64,000 nt of DNA from Nemertoderma westbladi (Eukaryota > Xenacoelomorpha > Nemertodermatida > Nemertodermatidae). Positions 34,761 to 46,606 of this stretch are shown here, piece after piece. The translations under genes and the position numbers were made by a program. Where the stretch lies: NCBI GenBank assembly GCA_032718475.1, contig JAUCBJ010001430.1, forward strand, positions 1-64,000. The letters are read 5' to 3'. Positions within the stretch are counted from its first letter, which is position 1. Each line of letters begins with the position of its first letter. Below the pieces are notes generated by a model, which did no database searches, was not told the DNA's origin, and was given only the letters and a program-made list of their open reading frames with translations.

Positions 34761-35672
34761 ACATTTAAGTAATACTGATTTCAGTCATGATGAAATGGAT
34801 ATACCCATAGTTAGCGTACTAATTTGAGTGGATAATACAGTGTTTTGAAACAATAGATGAGAGAAGAGGAGTAAAAGGTGGACCTTGGGCATAATTAACG
34901 CTATTCGGATGGGTGATTTATGGACCAGTCGACGGTGACGACGCCGAAATAGAGATGGGAATAGAGATGGATGACAATGACGAAGATCCTAGACACAAAT
35001 GGATAAATTATATCAGACCGAGACAGATCGATCTAGATAATTTATTCATCCAGGATTGTGAAGGATTATTTGATACTACTCAAGGGGATTCACAGGGGGA
35101 TATATGAGCAAGAGTATTAATGAATAATACAATTAAATTCGAGAAGCAGAAGGGACATTTCGAAATAGGAATGCTATGGAAAGATAAAACACAAAGACTG
35201 AGAAATAACAATAAAATTTCAATAAACGACTGGAGAGTTTAATACATAAGTTGAGAAGGAATGACAAACAACATTAGAGAAATCAAGGAGGCAATAAGTA
35301 AATATATCACGATGGGATGGGTGGTAAAATTGTCAAGTGGAATCAAGGATGCAGTAAAGACAAATTATCTACCATTACATACTGTATGGGAACCGCACAA
35401 GGATAGATATAGAATAGTACAGGATGCGAGAGCAAAGACAGATGGAAAATGTCTGAACGATTATCTAGTGGAAGGACCTAATATCTATAATATGGGATTC
35501 GATATACATTATGACATGGCATTTTCGAGAAGGGAAATACGCATTTACGTGCGACGTCCAAGCTATATTTCATCAGGTCTACGTCACACAAGAGGACACA
35601 GATAGCTTGAGATTTCTATGGTACGAGGGAAATAAACCGCCAATGGTAGACATTTATAAATTGTTAGTCCAT

Positions 35673-37464
35673 CGATCTTAGATTGGCCTACAACATCAGC
35701 CAGGAAAAGTACATACAGGATAAAACTGAAGCAATTACAACTGCTTACATACAGCAACAATCAAGACTTACCTGGCAAACTGTAAATGAGGTATCTGGTC
35801 GGAAAAGTTGTGCAAAGGGGCGCCTCAAAGCCGATAGTCCTGAAGAACGTGTTGGGAAGTGGAAAAATCACTTCAGCAACTTGCTTGGGCAGCCACCAAA
35901 CATCGAGGTCAGCCCTACAAGGAAAATATATGACAAGACAATACCTATAGAAACAGGGGACTTCACACCTGCCGAACTCCAAAGAAGCATTAAAAGCATG
36001 TCCAATAATAAAGCGAGTGGATTAGATGAAATCCCAGCGGAGGTATAGAAAACCGGAGTGCTAAACAGACCATTATTGAATGTTTGCAACCGGATGTTAA
36101 AAGGGGAAAAGCCACCACCAATTTGGACTAAAGGTCAACTAAAGCCTCTCCCCAAGAAAGGAGACCTCGGCATATCAACAAACTATCGTGGGATCTGTCT
36201 GCTTGTGGTAGCTGCCAAAATATACAATAAAATGATTCTATATAGGATTAGGCCTCACATAGAGAAACTACTGCGTAAGAGCCAAAACGGATTTTGACCA
36301 AGTAGATCAACAATAGCTCAGATACTTGCACTACAGAGACTGATTGATGGAATTAAGTCAAAGAATCTCCCCACTATCATGACTTTTGTGGACTTCAAGA
36401 AGGCATTCGACTCCATCCATAGAGGTAAAATGCTTGAAATCCTAAGAGCTTATGGAATACCAGAAGTAATTGTTGCTGGCATTGGATTGTTATATTGTGA
36501 CACAGAAGCGCAGGTACTCTCACCAGATGGTGAAACTGAGTTTTTCTCAATCATGGCTGGCGTACTGCAAGGTGACACACTAGCACCATTACTATTTGTA
36601 ATTGTGCTGGATTATGCAATGAGAACGGCCACAAAGGGTGAAGACCTGGGATTCACACTTCAAGAACGCAGAAGTAGTAGATATCCGGCAACTACAGTCA
36701 CAGACACCGACTTTGCGGATGACATCGCCCTGCTCTCTAATACCCTAGCAGATGCACAGCTTCTACTAAATAAAGTGGAGAGGGCTGCTAAGGAGGTTGG
36801 ATTGCATATAAATGCTACAAAGACCGAATTCATGACCTTTAATGTTGATGGAAACTTGACAACCATTGATAATAATCAACTAAGGAAGGTCGATGACTTC
36901 CAGTACCTTGGATCATGGATAGAGAGTAGCAAAAAGGACATAGAAGTTAGGAAAGCAAAGGCTTGGGTAGCTCTATCAAAAATGAATACCATCTGGAAAT
37001 CAGATCTCTCCAGGCACCTGAAGACTAAGTTCTTTCGAGCCACAGTGGAAAGTGTATTTTTATATGGGGGTGAGACCTGGACACTGACTAAATCACTTGA
37101 ACAACGAATTGATGGTTGCTACACAAGACTACTAAGGGCAGCCCTAAACATCAGCTGGAGACAACACATGACAAACGCCGAGCTTTATGGTACAATACCA
37201 CCTGTATCAACCACCCTCCGTGAATGCAGATTAAGATTCAGTGGGCACTGCTGGCGAAGTAAAGACGAGGTCATACCAGATCTACTTTTCTGGCAACCAA
37301 CTCATGGAAAGCGTAGTCGTGGACGACCAGCCATAACATATATAGATCAACTTGAAAGGGATTCTGAACTTAGGAGAAACGAAATTGCGACAACTATGGA
37401 GAATCGGGAAGCCTGGAAGGATCTCATTTCCACTGTCCGAGTTCGCTCGACCTTGTAGTAGTAG
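35673..37464 (+). mobile_element. RTE-like retrotransposon, family B, longest copy
   Basis: Inserted into the BEL/Pao reverse transcriptase with TSD TAGTCCAT (35665-35672 and 37465-37472, the latter touching the (TAG)n tail). It is 5'-truncated: the endonuclease is missing. The host frame can be followed up to the left TSD and from the right TSD onward, which fixes both ends. The last 880 bases are almost identical to 13344-14230. Confidence 0.92.
35683..37458 (+). pseudogene. Family B reverse transcriptase
   Basis: About 590 codons in one frame (35683-37458), broken by TAG at about 36046-36048 and TGA at about 36295-36297. The linker after the missing endonuclease is followed by RT motifs NNKASGLDEIPAEV, LKPLPKKGD, NYRGICLL, FVDFKKAFDSI (about 36385), GVLQGDTLAP (about 36560) and DFADD (about 36710). 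The thumb/C-terminal region has FLYGGETWTLTKSLEQ and SGHCWR. The portion after 36379 is open for 359 codons, showing recent activity. Family A and B proteins share architecture but differ throughout. Confidence 0.88.
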
Positions 37465-38499
37465 TAGTCCATATATTTGGAGTGAAATCATCACCATGAC
37501 TGTTGTGTTTGTATGCACTGTATGAGGGAATCAATAAACCTTACTAAACCAGACGGCAAACCTTGGACGAAGAAATCAAACAGATGATTACAGAAAGATT
37601 CTATGTAGACGATGGAGTAGCAACTCGCAACAGGATTGATCAGCTAATTAAATTAGCAAAGGGAATGAAAGAATGTCTAGCGTGAGGAGGATTTACACTT
37701 ACTAAGTTTGTATCCAATTCACCCGAATTTCTAGATGCAATAACAGATAAGGCCTGTACATACAGTGTACAGTGCCTAATGCGGCGTCACCAAATCCTAT
37801 AATGCTGGCCTTAAAAGAAAATGATGGCCTATTTAGCACCAAATGAGAGACAGGAGCAAGATAATCTGGTAAACATGGAAACAGACAAAACAAATAGTGA
37901 CTCAGAATTAGAAGAAATACCAACAAAGGAACCATTAGTGTCAACAAGCGGGACACAGGGAGGAACTAGAGTTCGACTAGGAATAACTTGGAATACTGAA
38001 ACAGACTATCTGGAATATAACTTTAATATAGAAGAAACAAAAGGACACAATAAACGAGTGTATGTATCAACAGTAGCAAAGATATATGACCCACCAGGAT
38101 TACTTACACCAGTGTTAATAGTGGGGAAACAGGTATTAAAGGAAGTACACCTATAAAAATAGGATGGAACTACACCGTACCAGAACCCATACAAATAAAT
38201 TGGACCAAGTGGATACAAAGCCTGTAACAAACAGAAAAATTAATTATTCCTAGACCATATTTCTCAAATGGAATAATGGAGGGTGTAGGTAGAGGGACAT
38301 GTATTTAGTGATGCTTCAAATAAAGGATACGGAGAAGTACAGTAGTATATTTAGTTAAAACGGATGTAAGGAGAAACAAGGATGGCATATAGTAAGGGAA
38401 GAGCAAGTCCGACGCTAGATGGCTCTACTGGAGGAGTTCCCTTACAGAGACATATTAGATACAATCAAATGATAAAACTGACGTCACCAACCCTGAAAA

Positions 38500-39231
38500 C
38501 CCCTATATTGATAATTTTAGTAAGGTGGTGGATGAATCCATAGTGTCAAACATTATTAACTTATTAACAGACCCCAGACAGACAGGTTTGAGCAGGAAAT
38601 TTCTAACTTTAAAGCAAATTATTTTTCCACTTTTACATTTTTCAAAATACTACTTCTCTGCCATTTTTCTAACCAATTCGAAAATTTCTGGCACATTTGA
38701 AATATTTTTTAAAAATCTTAACTCTCTTAGCCCATTATATTTTTATTCAAATTTTTTGCGAATTTTATTAATTAATTTAATTAAAAATGGATAATTTAAA
38801 ATCGGCTGGAGAGATTTTATAGAATCGATTGGATAAATATTATAGGATTAGTAGTGTTATTAGTAAAATATTTAATTCCACCACTCGCTGCTACAGGGAC
38901 ACAAAAATGTTCAAATTTACATTTTTGTTGCTCTTTGTCCTTCCCCACGTTGGCTACACATAACATAACATAACATAACACTGATATTGATCTACAACAG
39001 GAATTTAGAACTCTGTTGAGGTGGCACCACACCCACCCCCCCCCCCCCCCCCCCCCTCATTTAATTGCAAAAATAGGGTGAATTAGAAAGTCACTGGCTG
39101 AAATACCCGAAATGTATTTGTATATTTTTAAAATTTTATGAATGTGGGCCATTTTATTAAAGCATAATGGACTCCACTTTAATATTACAAAAGAGTTTTA
39201 ATAATTTATTAGTCATAAAAACATTAGCAAC
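38500..39231. other. Non-coding stretch with a C homopolymer
   Basis: AT-rich sequence without a supportable gene. It holds an (ACATA)n-like microsatellite (about 38955-38981) and a run of 21 C at 39036-39056. Confidence 0.6.
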
Positions 39232-39959
39232 TAGTACGGGCTCTGGTCGCGTTAAGCGCAATACCTTCGGTAAATTAACGAGACTATTATTTTTGGATGG
39301 AGGACCATGTTAGACGACAGAACACAGTTGGTGATCGGTATAGCTAATTTGCATTCTAGAACTACAGGCCAAAAACAAGCAAGCTAGCCGACCCCTACCT
39401 AACTCTATGTTGGGCCCTCTGGTTGAATATAAATGCAATCAATTTTTTCAAATGAACATTATTTTTTCTTATAGAGGGAAGACAGGCGATTAATTTAAAT
39501 ACAAATATATCGTATAAAATTTACATGAGAACAAAATACTTTCACTTTTTTTAAGAAACCAACATTTACATTAACTGCAATAAAATGTAGCTACTTTGGT
39601 TTAACACGTTCAAATATGTATCAAAATTTGCGCTAATTATTTCTGCATTCACCCAGGCAACTCATTTTGGATGAGTACTAAATCCTCCTAGTCAATTAGC
39701 CGGATTATTATCGTATAACCCATAATCAGAGAATATTCAGAGAAAGGATACTCTCTGACATTTGGAAATATTTACTACAGTTGCTAAGGTAACTAACTAT
39801 TCTGTGAACGGCACTCCCTTACATGTATTACACTCCCTTACATGCATTACCTGGCGTTGTGTAGTTTCTAGGCGACTGACTGTATACACTAAATACGCAG
39901 GCACAATCAAGTCGTTTTGAAGCAGCCCCCTGTGTTTTTTTTTAAATAAGAGTTAGTAG

Positions 39960-42470
39960 TTTATGTACTGCCGATGTTTCGGAATTTTAGGAAAATTAAT
40001 ATCAGGCACTGGGTTTGAAGACATCATATATCAGTCAGGGATTTGTACAGATGGGGCGATAAGTACCATTATATCAACTTCACCACATTACAACCGGTGT
40101 TGGTACATACATAGCCATTTTTCTGAGTCCCTTGAAAGGCTTATGTTTGAACAATTTGTAATAGAACAACCCGAATTAGAGTGGAGGATATCGAAATCAA
40201 AGCAAAATTTAGGTACTGATCTCGCAAATGAACAATGCGAACACGACAATACATTTTGCAGCAGTACAGTAAATTTACCAATGCCTGCAAATTAGGTGTT
40301 TACAGTATTACTCCTATGTTTTGGACAACTTGTTACCTTGAAATATACACTGCAATCCAAGCTCTTCACTGCCCAGTACAAACAAATAACTACCATTTGA
40401 GATAATATGCTTGGAAGTATCTTATAGCATGGGCGTTTTCACTAAACAAACAAAACTATTCTCGATTTGGCTCATATTACATCAGAAGTTTAGAGACTAT
40501 AGACATATCTCACCCAGGTTGCCGGCAAATTATTCAAGAAAAGGGCTTATCTGTCCAGGCACAGGACAAATACTTATGCCGCACTTCCATAGATCAACAA
40601 GGGGAGCAGACCATAAACAAAGATGCTAAAGTAGCTGGTGCTATCAAGTACTTTGCCACAAATGAAGATGCAGTACGTAAATGGACATGGAATCGAGCTG
40701 CACAAGCAGAAAACACAAAAGCTCTGTGCGAAATGGCTAATATTAAGCGACACTCTGAAGTATACAAGTTACTCCGTCCTTCTGGCATTTTTAAATCTGA
40801 GAAACTTATCCAGAAAATTTTAAACGTGATGAAAACAGAGTATCTGTATCCTTTTGAACTTTTTTTAAACCCGACAAGCTTTTTGAGTTCTGGTATTCCA
40901 ATAAAAGAGGAGGAACAGGCAATTGAAATATTGGCTGTAAAGAAAAATGGAATAGAAGCATGTACAAAATTTACTACTGAAAGATTGGATAACTGTAATG
41001 TAAAGTTTTTTGACTCCATAACACGCATGAAGGTAACATTGTTCAAGGATACGGGAAGAAATATTCAGGTTAATGGAGCGGGGAAGACTAAAGTTGTAGA
41101 AGTACATCGCAATATATTAGGTGCTCTTCTGGCACACATCGGGAAAATTAATCAATTTTTAAAAAGCACTGTAATATCCACTTAGTCCTGTACCTCTGTC
41201 AGTCGCATATCCAGACGGATCACCAAGAAAGATGACAAAGAGTCAACTCATGGATATTGTTCTATCATTGTGACGGGATCCCCGAGTTAGTGAGTCTTTG
41301 CTTTTGGGTAGTACACATCGCCGCGTCCGCTGGCTGCTGAATGACTTATGGTATCTGAAAGGCCGGAGGCCGATAGAATAACTTGTTTTAGTGGCAGTTG
41401 TTCGTAATGTCAGAATACAATAATAGCACAGTCAGAATACAATAATAGCACGGTTAATGACAACGGTCTAAACTGTCTTGCTTCCTCACTCTACACAAAC
41501 CAACTGAACAACAGGTAATAAAGGCATCGGTTATATTACTAACACATATAGAATATTGCTACTCACTACTTTGCCTGGCCAATGGATGCACCTCAATCAG
41601 ATGGTAACCTGCTCCACCATTGGCTAATCTATAATCTATCCTTCTCTCTCTTGCCATTGACACTCCCTGTTCTCTGATGCCATGTGCTAGCCTCCTTCAT
41701 CCCCCTGAGATGGCTTATGGCCTCTCATCTCTCCTTGTGGCTGGCAATGTATATTGCCTTAGTTGGTTGTTAGGTGACATTATATTGCTAATGTCACCTA
41801 GCCAAAACAAACCGGTAAAAAGCCACTTTCCCCATTTTCCGCTGGGTAGTGCAGTGAATTGGATCTGCTTAAAATCATATAATGAAAACCAAATGACCAC
41901 ATAATTGGTAAAAAGCCACTTTCCCCATTTTCCGCTGGGTAGTGCAGTGAATTGGATCCGCTTAAAATCATATAATGAAAACCAAATGACCACAAATCAA
42001 TTCGAGGAAAGTAATTTGAATGGTAATGTGAAGTGCTATATGCTCGATCTTATAGCAAAAATTAGATCCATCGTGTCGCCTGGCCAAACCTATGAAGATC
42101 TTGTGTTTGGAATTTTGAAGAAGATTCCAAAAGGAATAGGCCGCATTGACATAATTGCAGACACCTACAATGATAAATATTACTGAGAGGCAAAGGCGAG
42201 GCACTTCGACAACCATACTCATTAAGTCACCGAAATCGATGCTGCCAAGAAATTTGTCTGATTTTCTTCTCAACAGTGACAATAAAAATAGACTTATTGA
42301 TATCATACAAGAAAAAGTATCTAACAAAGATAGAATAATTGATGACCTCCAATGTAAATTTATATTATATTCAAAGTACTGTTCATGTAGTAAGATTGAT
42401 AGAGATTCTGTTAACAAAGTTGAGTACTTGCAAAGCAATCAGGAGGAGGCAGATGCTTTATTTAAATGAA
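39960..42470 (+). pseudogene. Decayed gene of a multi-copy invertebrate family
   Basis: Pieces in order: a helical segment around 39963-40300 (GKLISGTGFEDIIYQSG, resembling the family's G.LM.GSGL...Y pattern); a second frame around 40455-40690 (RFGSYYIRSLETIDISHPG, DQQGEQTINKDAKVAGAIKYFATNE); an open frame 40733-41185; then, after an inserted repeat (41275-41995), YMLDLIAKIRSIV...IPKGIGRIDIIADTYND (42030-42185); and finally, in another frame, RQRRGTSTTILIK...SNQEEADALF (42186-42469). The GEQT..K..K and (H/N)(Q)EEAD blocks recur in a widespread invertebrate protein family of unknown function, often present in many copies. Its position inside a TIR element suggests it is the element's own transposase or accessory protein; this is inference. 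Its N-terminal region is missing. Confidence 0.6.
41396..41995. repeat. Dispersed repeat with 93 bp tandem duplication
   Basis: Bases 41396-41880 match the centre of foldback element 1 (27430-27905) in the same orientation, with moderate divergence. They include a perfect 11-bp hairpin (AGGTGACATTA, 41772-41782, and its complement 41789-41799). The last 93 bases (41814-41906) are duplicated in tandem at 41907-41993. The repeat interrupts the decayed gene of the surrounding TIR element, so it probably inserted as a unit beginning near 41275. No clear TSD. Confidence 0.75.
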
Positions 42471-42500
42471 CTAAATATGTATGTATGTAGCACAATATTA

Positions 42501-42791
42501 TTAATAAATAGTACGCATTGATTTCCACCGGGAGCCAGTAATACAATTGTTCACAATAGCAATAACTGAGCTATCACTTGAGTCCAACCTTCTAGTTATA
42601 CTGTCAATTGATTGAGCACGTATAAGAGTGAACGTTGCGATATTGTTCATTCCAAAAAATAATGACATGCTAGACCTAAACGGTATTTTGAAAAATAAAC
42701 GTGCTGCCTTATTATACGCTACTTTAAGACGATTGTATACAGAATCTGAATAATTTAAACGACACCAAAGTGCATTGCAATATAGCAGCAA
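42501..42791 (-). pseudogene. Non-LTR reverse transcriptase C-terminal fragment
   Basis: Ninety-six codons reading YCNALWCRL...YNRLKVAYNKAARLFFKIPFRSSMSLFFGMNN...LIRAQ. This is the RLKVAYNxxxRxLxxxPRxxSxSxxF pattern found behind the polymerase in a group of LINE-like elements. It has no catalytic motif and no 3' tail. It belongs to neither family A nor family B. Confidence 0.55.
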
Positions 42792-44088
42792 ATGAAATAA
42801 ATAGATTATAAATTATATTCCTTCTGGTAAACAAAAAAACGAGAATAATTTGTTGCTGTTAACTAAATAATTACAATTATATTGAAGTCATGACAATTTA
42901 TTTTAGTAAATATTATTTTCCTAATTGCTAAGAATATTATAACTTTGCTTCGGTTTTTGTCACCACATAATAAGCTACTGTAGTAGAAAAGTTTGAAAGC
43001 GAAAGTATAAATTCTGACTCTCAGAATATCAGTTCCATCTTTGTATTATTTTTATAAGAATTGTCAACGATCTGTGACTCAGTTTATGTATAAGCGCTTG
43101 AACTTTGTATAATACAGTAAAAAACAAATAATATAAAGTAAGGAATCGCTTACACTGGGGTACACAACATACAGTACATATAGTTGCCTAGCAACTGTAG
43201 TAAATATTTCCAAATGTCAGAGAGTATCCTTTATCTGAATATTCTCTGATTATCGTTTCCACGATAATAATCGGGCTAATTGACTAGGAGGATTTAGTAC
43301 TCATCCAAAATGAGTTGCATGGGTGAATGCAGAAATAATTAGCGCAAATTTTGATACATGTTTGAACGTGTTAAACCAAAGTAGCTACATTTTATTGCAG
43401 TTAATGTAAATGTTGGTTTCTTAAAAAAAGTGAAAGTATTTTGTTCTCATGTAAATTTATCGCATTTAAAAAATAAAAGTGGCGATATATTTGTATTTAA
43501 ATTAATCGCCGGTCTTCCCTCTATAAGAAAAATGTTCATTTGAAAAAATTGATTGCATTTATATTCAACCAGAGGGCCCAACATAGAGTTAGGTAGGGGT
43601 CGGCTAGCTTGCTTGTTTTTGGCCTGTAGTTCTAGAATGCAAATTAGCTATACCGATCACCAACTGTGTTCTGACGTCTAACATGGTCCTCCATCCAAAA
43701 ATAATAGTCTCGTTAATTTACCGAAGGTATTGCGCTTAACGCCACCAGACTGCCAGAGCCCGTACTAAACAGTATATCTCAATCAACTTAATGACATTTA
43801 AGTATTTAATGTTTCTAAATTACGTCGAGCATGGCACATTCATTAAGGTTATGGGGGTTTCGATATTAATATTGTCTCCATATTCGGAGCCCCCATACAC
43901 TTAGTGACACACACTCGCTCATTCATGTACAAACCATTCCCAGGAGTATGTATGTAAATATATATATTTAGTAAGCAATGTATAATATCATTTTATAATT
44001 TGAAATTTGTCAAGCTTATTTTTTGTTCTCTAAGCTACTGTATTGTCAAGAAAATGAGCAAGACATACAACATTTTGAAATGGGCCAT

Positions 44089-44094
44089 TTTATT
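44089..44094 (-). terminator. AATAAA polyadenylation signal overlapping the MFS stop codon
   Basis: Minus strand ...CAATAAAATGG: the TAA stop of the transporter gene is inside the hexamer. If used, the 3' UTR would be only about 10-30 bases. A second signal further downstream may be used instead. Confidence 0.45.
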
Positions 44095-45385
44095 GAACAA
44101 CATGTCCAGGTCCACAAGCGGCTAAGCCAAGGAGAGTAAATAGAAATGGCACAATTGTCAGACTGACCAATGATGCAGCAGCTTGAAAGCCAAAGTAATC
44201 ATTGAGAACACCACCCAATAAGGCACCCATCAACCACCCAGAACAAAATGAGATTCGAAGAGCTTGTTGGAGAATAGCTCGAGTGTCTATGTTGTCTGGG
44301 TAACCATATGCTCTCACAGCTAATCGGGTTTGTGTTTCAAATGCAGGCGTTTGCATTAAACCTCCCCCTAAGCCAAGAATTGCCAATCCAATGCGTGAAA
44401 TAGTTAAAGAATAAGGAATCCAAAGTGCTTCTGTGGGGCCCACTAGTTGCATTGAAATCAACATTATAGTCACACCTATTACTGTTGGGTATATTGTCTT
44501 GAATTCGAATTTGTTCATCAAAAGCGTTATTATGAATCCTGTAGACCCTTCACATACATTATATATTGCAAATGAAAGACCAATATTGTATTGGTTTACA
44601 TAATAGTAGCTGTGAATGTAAGCAGCATAATTGGTCATTACTTCATATACAACCATTGATAGATACAAGTGGAAAACATATAGGACTGTAATTCCTGGAT
44701 TCTTTAGCAATCTCATGTAGGTTGGTCTTTCCTCATTCGATTCAGGTCTGTCACAAAGGTAACTAGGGGCTTCATACCAGCAATAAAGGACAATAATAAG
44801 GTACATTAAACCAGATATGATAAAAGGGTACTCAAAACCCAATGAAGCAAAAATGGCAGATCCGAAAACGGGTGCGATTGCAAATCCTGTAGTGCCAAGT
44901 ACAAGGGAAACACTAGCTATGAAATTTCGATGGTTAGGAATTAATTCCATTAATAGATTGTAAGAATAAGTGTAACATATGATGAGCCCTATTCCTTTAA
45001 TTATTCGCAGTAAAAAACAGACGAATATATGTACTTCATTGTTTGGAATATATTCTACAAACCCAAAGAGCAGCTGGGAAATAGATCCGATGATGCCAAA
45101 TATTCCAAGAGATATACGAGTTCCCCAATTGTTTATAGAATGAGGAAATATAATGTAAATTACAACCTGTACGAGAGGGTAAATCGAAAACAAGGATCCA
45201 ATTAGAGTGTTTGACCATCCACGCTTTTCCACAACTATAGGGAAAAATGACTCAAGTAGGTTCATACCCCAGCCCGGTATTAATTGAAACATCATCAATA
45301 AAGTGACCAATATGTTTAGCCTCCAGCCATGTAGTCTCTTTGTTTGATTCTGGTAGAAAGGAACGTTTTCATCTTCCATATCCAT
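44090..45385 (-). CDS. Major facilitator superfamily transporter, SLC18B1-like
   Basis: An intact 431-codon intronless gene, ATG at 45385-45383. The N-terminus is cytosolic and acidic (MDMEDENVPFYQNQTK), followed by about 12 hydrophobic segments. These begin with RLNILVTLLMMFQLIPGWGM and a WSNTLIGSLFSIYPLVQ segment typical of the SLC18/vesicular transporter branch. A conserved proline/glycine-rich pair, GTTGFAIAPVFGS, sits near residue 165, and the C-terminal half has GLGGGLMQTPAF and WLMGALLGG. The transporter would move a small, probably cationic, solute across a membrane using a proton gradient; the substrate cannot be told from sequence. The stop codon TAA overlaps an AATAAA polyadenylation signal (44094-44089). 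It stands between the 4.5 kb TIR element and a BEL/Pao fragment. It is the only intact non-transposon gene; a retrocopy origin would explain the missing introns. Confidence 0.85.
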   Translation of the reverse strand: MDMEDENVPFYQNQTKRLHGWRLNILVTLLMMFQLIPGWGMNLLESFFPIVVEKRGWSNTLIGSLFSIYPLVQVVIYIIFPHSINNWGTRISLGIFGIIGSISQLLFGFVEYIPNNEVHIFVCFLLRIIKGIGLIICYTYSYNLLMELIPNHRNFIASVSLVLGTTGFAIAPVFGSAIFASLGFEYPFIISGLMYLIIVLYCWYEAPSYLCDRPESNEERPTYMRLLKNPGITVLYVFHLYLSMVVYEVMTNYAAYIHSYYYVNQYNIGLSFAIYNVCEGSTGFIITLLMNKFEFKTIYPTVIGVTIMLISMQLVGPTEALWIPYSLTISRIGLAILGLGGGLMQTPAFETQTRLAVRAYGYPDNIDTRAILQQALRISFCSGWLMGALLGGVLNDYFGFQAAASLVSLTIVPFLFTLLGLAACGPGHVVQ

Positions 45386-45646
45386 TCCGGTGAATATAAA
45401 TGGAGTATTAAACTTAGTCCTCAGTTTAATTCTTATTATAATAGTTATTGTATGTACTGCTTAAGCATAAACTGTAAGTGAGTAGGAGTTGAATTATATT
45501 ATATGCATTTGAATAATTGTGATGGCCTGGCCATCTGTGATGATTGTATTGTCATTTAATATCACAGTTTATATTGATGTCTCACTTGATTATGAATTTT
45601 TGTAACAGATTTTGCACTACTGATTGGGGTTTATAATAGAAATAGA

Positions 45647-46440
45647 GACCAGCATTTTCCTTCGCTTTGGGATAGAAAATTTGTTTTCTCTGGTGTGGGT
45701 TATATTTCAAAATAAGTTGTATATTTTACTGGAGGCTTTTGAGGTTGCAATTTTTGTTTATACTAAGATTGTGGATCGAAGAATCATTGGATATTATTTT
45801 GGTTCCTATGAATTCTACAAGGAGTAACTATGATGCTAATATAAATAATTCAGATAGTAGGAATTTTTCTAACTGGGAAAACTACTCGAATAACAGGAGA
45901 GGAAATGATGATGTATACAGAGTACAACAACCAGAGGTTAATAAATGGGAAAGTATACCAGAAAGTGAACCGAAATATAAACTACAGGAAAGGCAAGAAT
46001 CAAAGACTGTAACAAGAGTGGGTACATGCATGTCAGTAACGAAAAGATGTGTATACATAAAGGTAGTACCAGTACTCGTTACATCACAAACAAGTAAAAG
46101 AGGTATAACCACGTACGCACTATTGGATGAAGGAGCATCATCCACACTAATTTCTGAGAGGATTTGTAAGAGAGTAAAACATGAGTGAGAACATTTATAA
46201 TGAATATAGCAATGATGGTAGGAAACCGAATAGAGAAGGTACAGTCCAAACTAGTAGACGTTATTATCTCGGCAGTAGAGGGGTGAGGTAACTTCAGTAT
46301 CCAAGCAACAAAAATGGCTATGATAGACCACCTTGGAATAAGTAAAGCTCAACTGAGCGCAAAAAAGACAGTACAATACGAACATTTAATACAATAATAC
46401 AATGCCATATATCTTACTTGGCCTTCACGTTCAACAGTAA
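45647..46440 (+). pseudogene. BEL/Pao fragment with aspartic protease motif
   Basis: Nearly identical to 34228-34760 but retaining a stretch missing there. The frame 45739-46188 reads through DSTRSNYDANINNSDSRNF and a lysine/glutamate-rich linker to RCVYIKVVPVLVTSQ and TYALLDEGASSTLIS. The latter is the BEL/Pao protease signature around the catalytic Asp (usual form LLDxGS). Coding ends at a TGA at 46188 and continues only as broken frames (about 46310-46440). No reverse transcriptase follows: 46450-46580 is non-coding and then a run of 25 C (46582-46606) begins. Confidence 0.75.
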
Positions 46441-46606
46441 GGTCGGCTGACTTGTCATGAGTGACAAGTAGTTTAAGCAAGGCATAAATGCCAGCAATAA
46501 CTTATTTAAAAGTGGAAAGGTAGTGACTGATAGATTAGAGGTAGAGACTAGTCGAAACTGAGTGATAAACCTCCAGCCACACCCCCCCCCCCCCCCCCCC
46601 CCCCCC

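Larger units (their letters stand above)
34910..38160 (+). pseudogene. BEL/Pao pol remnant, split by an insertion
   Basis: Part 1: GWVIYGPVDG near 34905, a linker (34980-35107), then 35261-35530 with a YLPLHTVWEPHKDRYRIV block and CLNDYLVEGPNIYNM. This is the BEL/Pao counterpart of the YLPHHPV...LND.LL.GP signature. A frameshift near 35535 leads to AFTCDVQAIFHQVYV (first catalytic Asp) and DTDSLRFLWY. After the insertion, HIFGVKSSP continues directly (about 37472-37500), then FYVDDGVATRN (the catalytic YVDD, about 37590), LGITWNTETDYLEY (37978-38020) and KIYDPPGLLTPV (about 38080-38115), the conserved pol motif after the RT. Stops lie throughout. The integrase region is not recognisable. Confidence 0.8.
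33850..38500 (+). mobile_element. BEL/Pao LTR-retrotransposon remnant, interrupted by family B
   Basis: A decayed element in the order gag-like region (33990-34530), deleted protease (about 34640), reverse transcriptase part 1 (34910-35672), family B insertion (35673-37464) and reverse transcriptase part 2 with following pol sequence (37473-38160, decaying to about 38500). I could not recognise LTRs; the gag-like start may begin near 33050. Many stops and frameshifts. Insertion boundaries are given by the 8-base TSD TAGTCCAT. Confidence 0.8.
39232..43767. mobile_element. 4.5 kb element with ~560 bp terminal inverted repeats
   Basis: Ends TAGTACGGGCTCTGG / CCAGAGCCCGTACTA. The inverted repeats run about 39232-39792 and 43186-43767, with a few indels (for example a 7-10 base insert near each outer end and about 20 bases near 43470). 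The trinucleotide AAC flanks both ends (39229-39231, 43768-43770) and is a possible 3 bp TSD. Inside are the decayed gene at 39960-42470, a dispersed-repeat insertion at 41275-41995, and a minus-strand LINE fragment at 42501-42791. Long TIRs and a short TSD are seen in several DNA transposon superfamilies (Academ among them); I cannot assign one. Confidence 0.88.

Noticed and set aside
42501-42791. Considered as a host gene exon on the minus strand
   Set aside because: The motif pattern is that of a LINE-type C-terminal region, and no splice-compatible neighbours exist.
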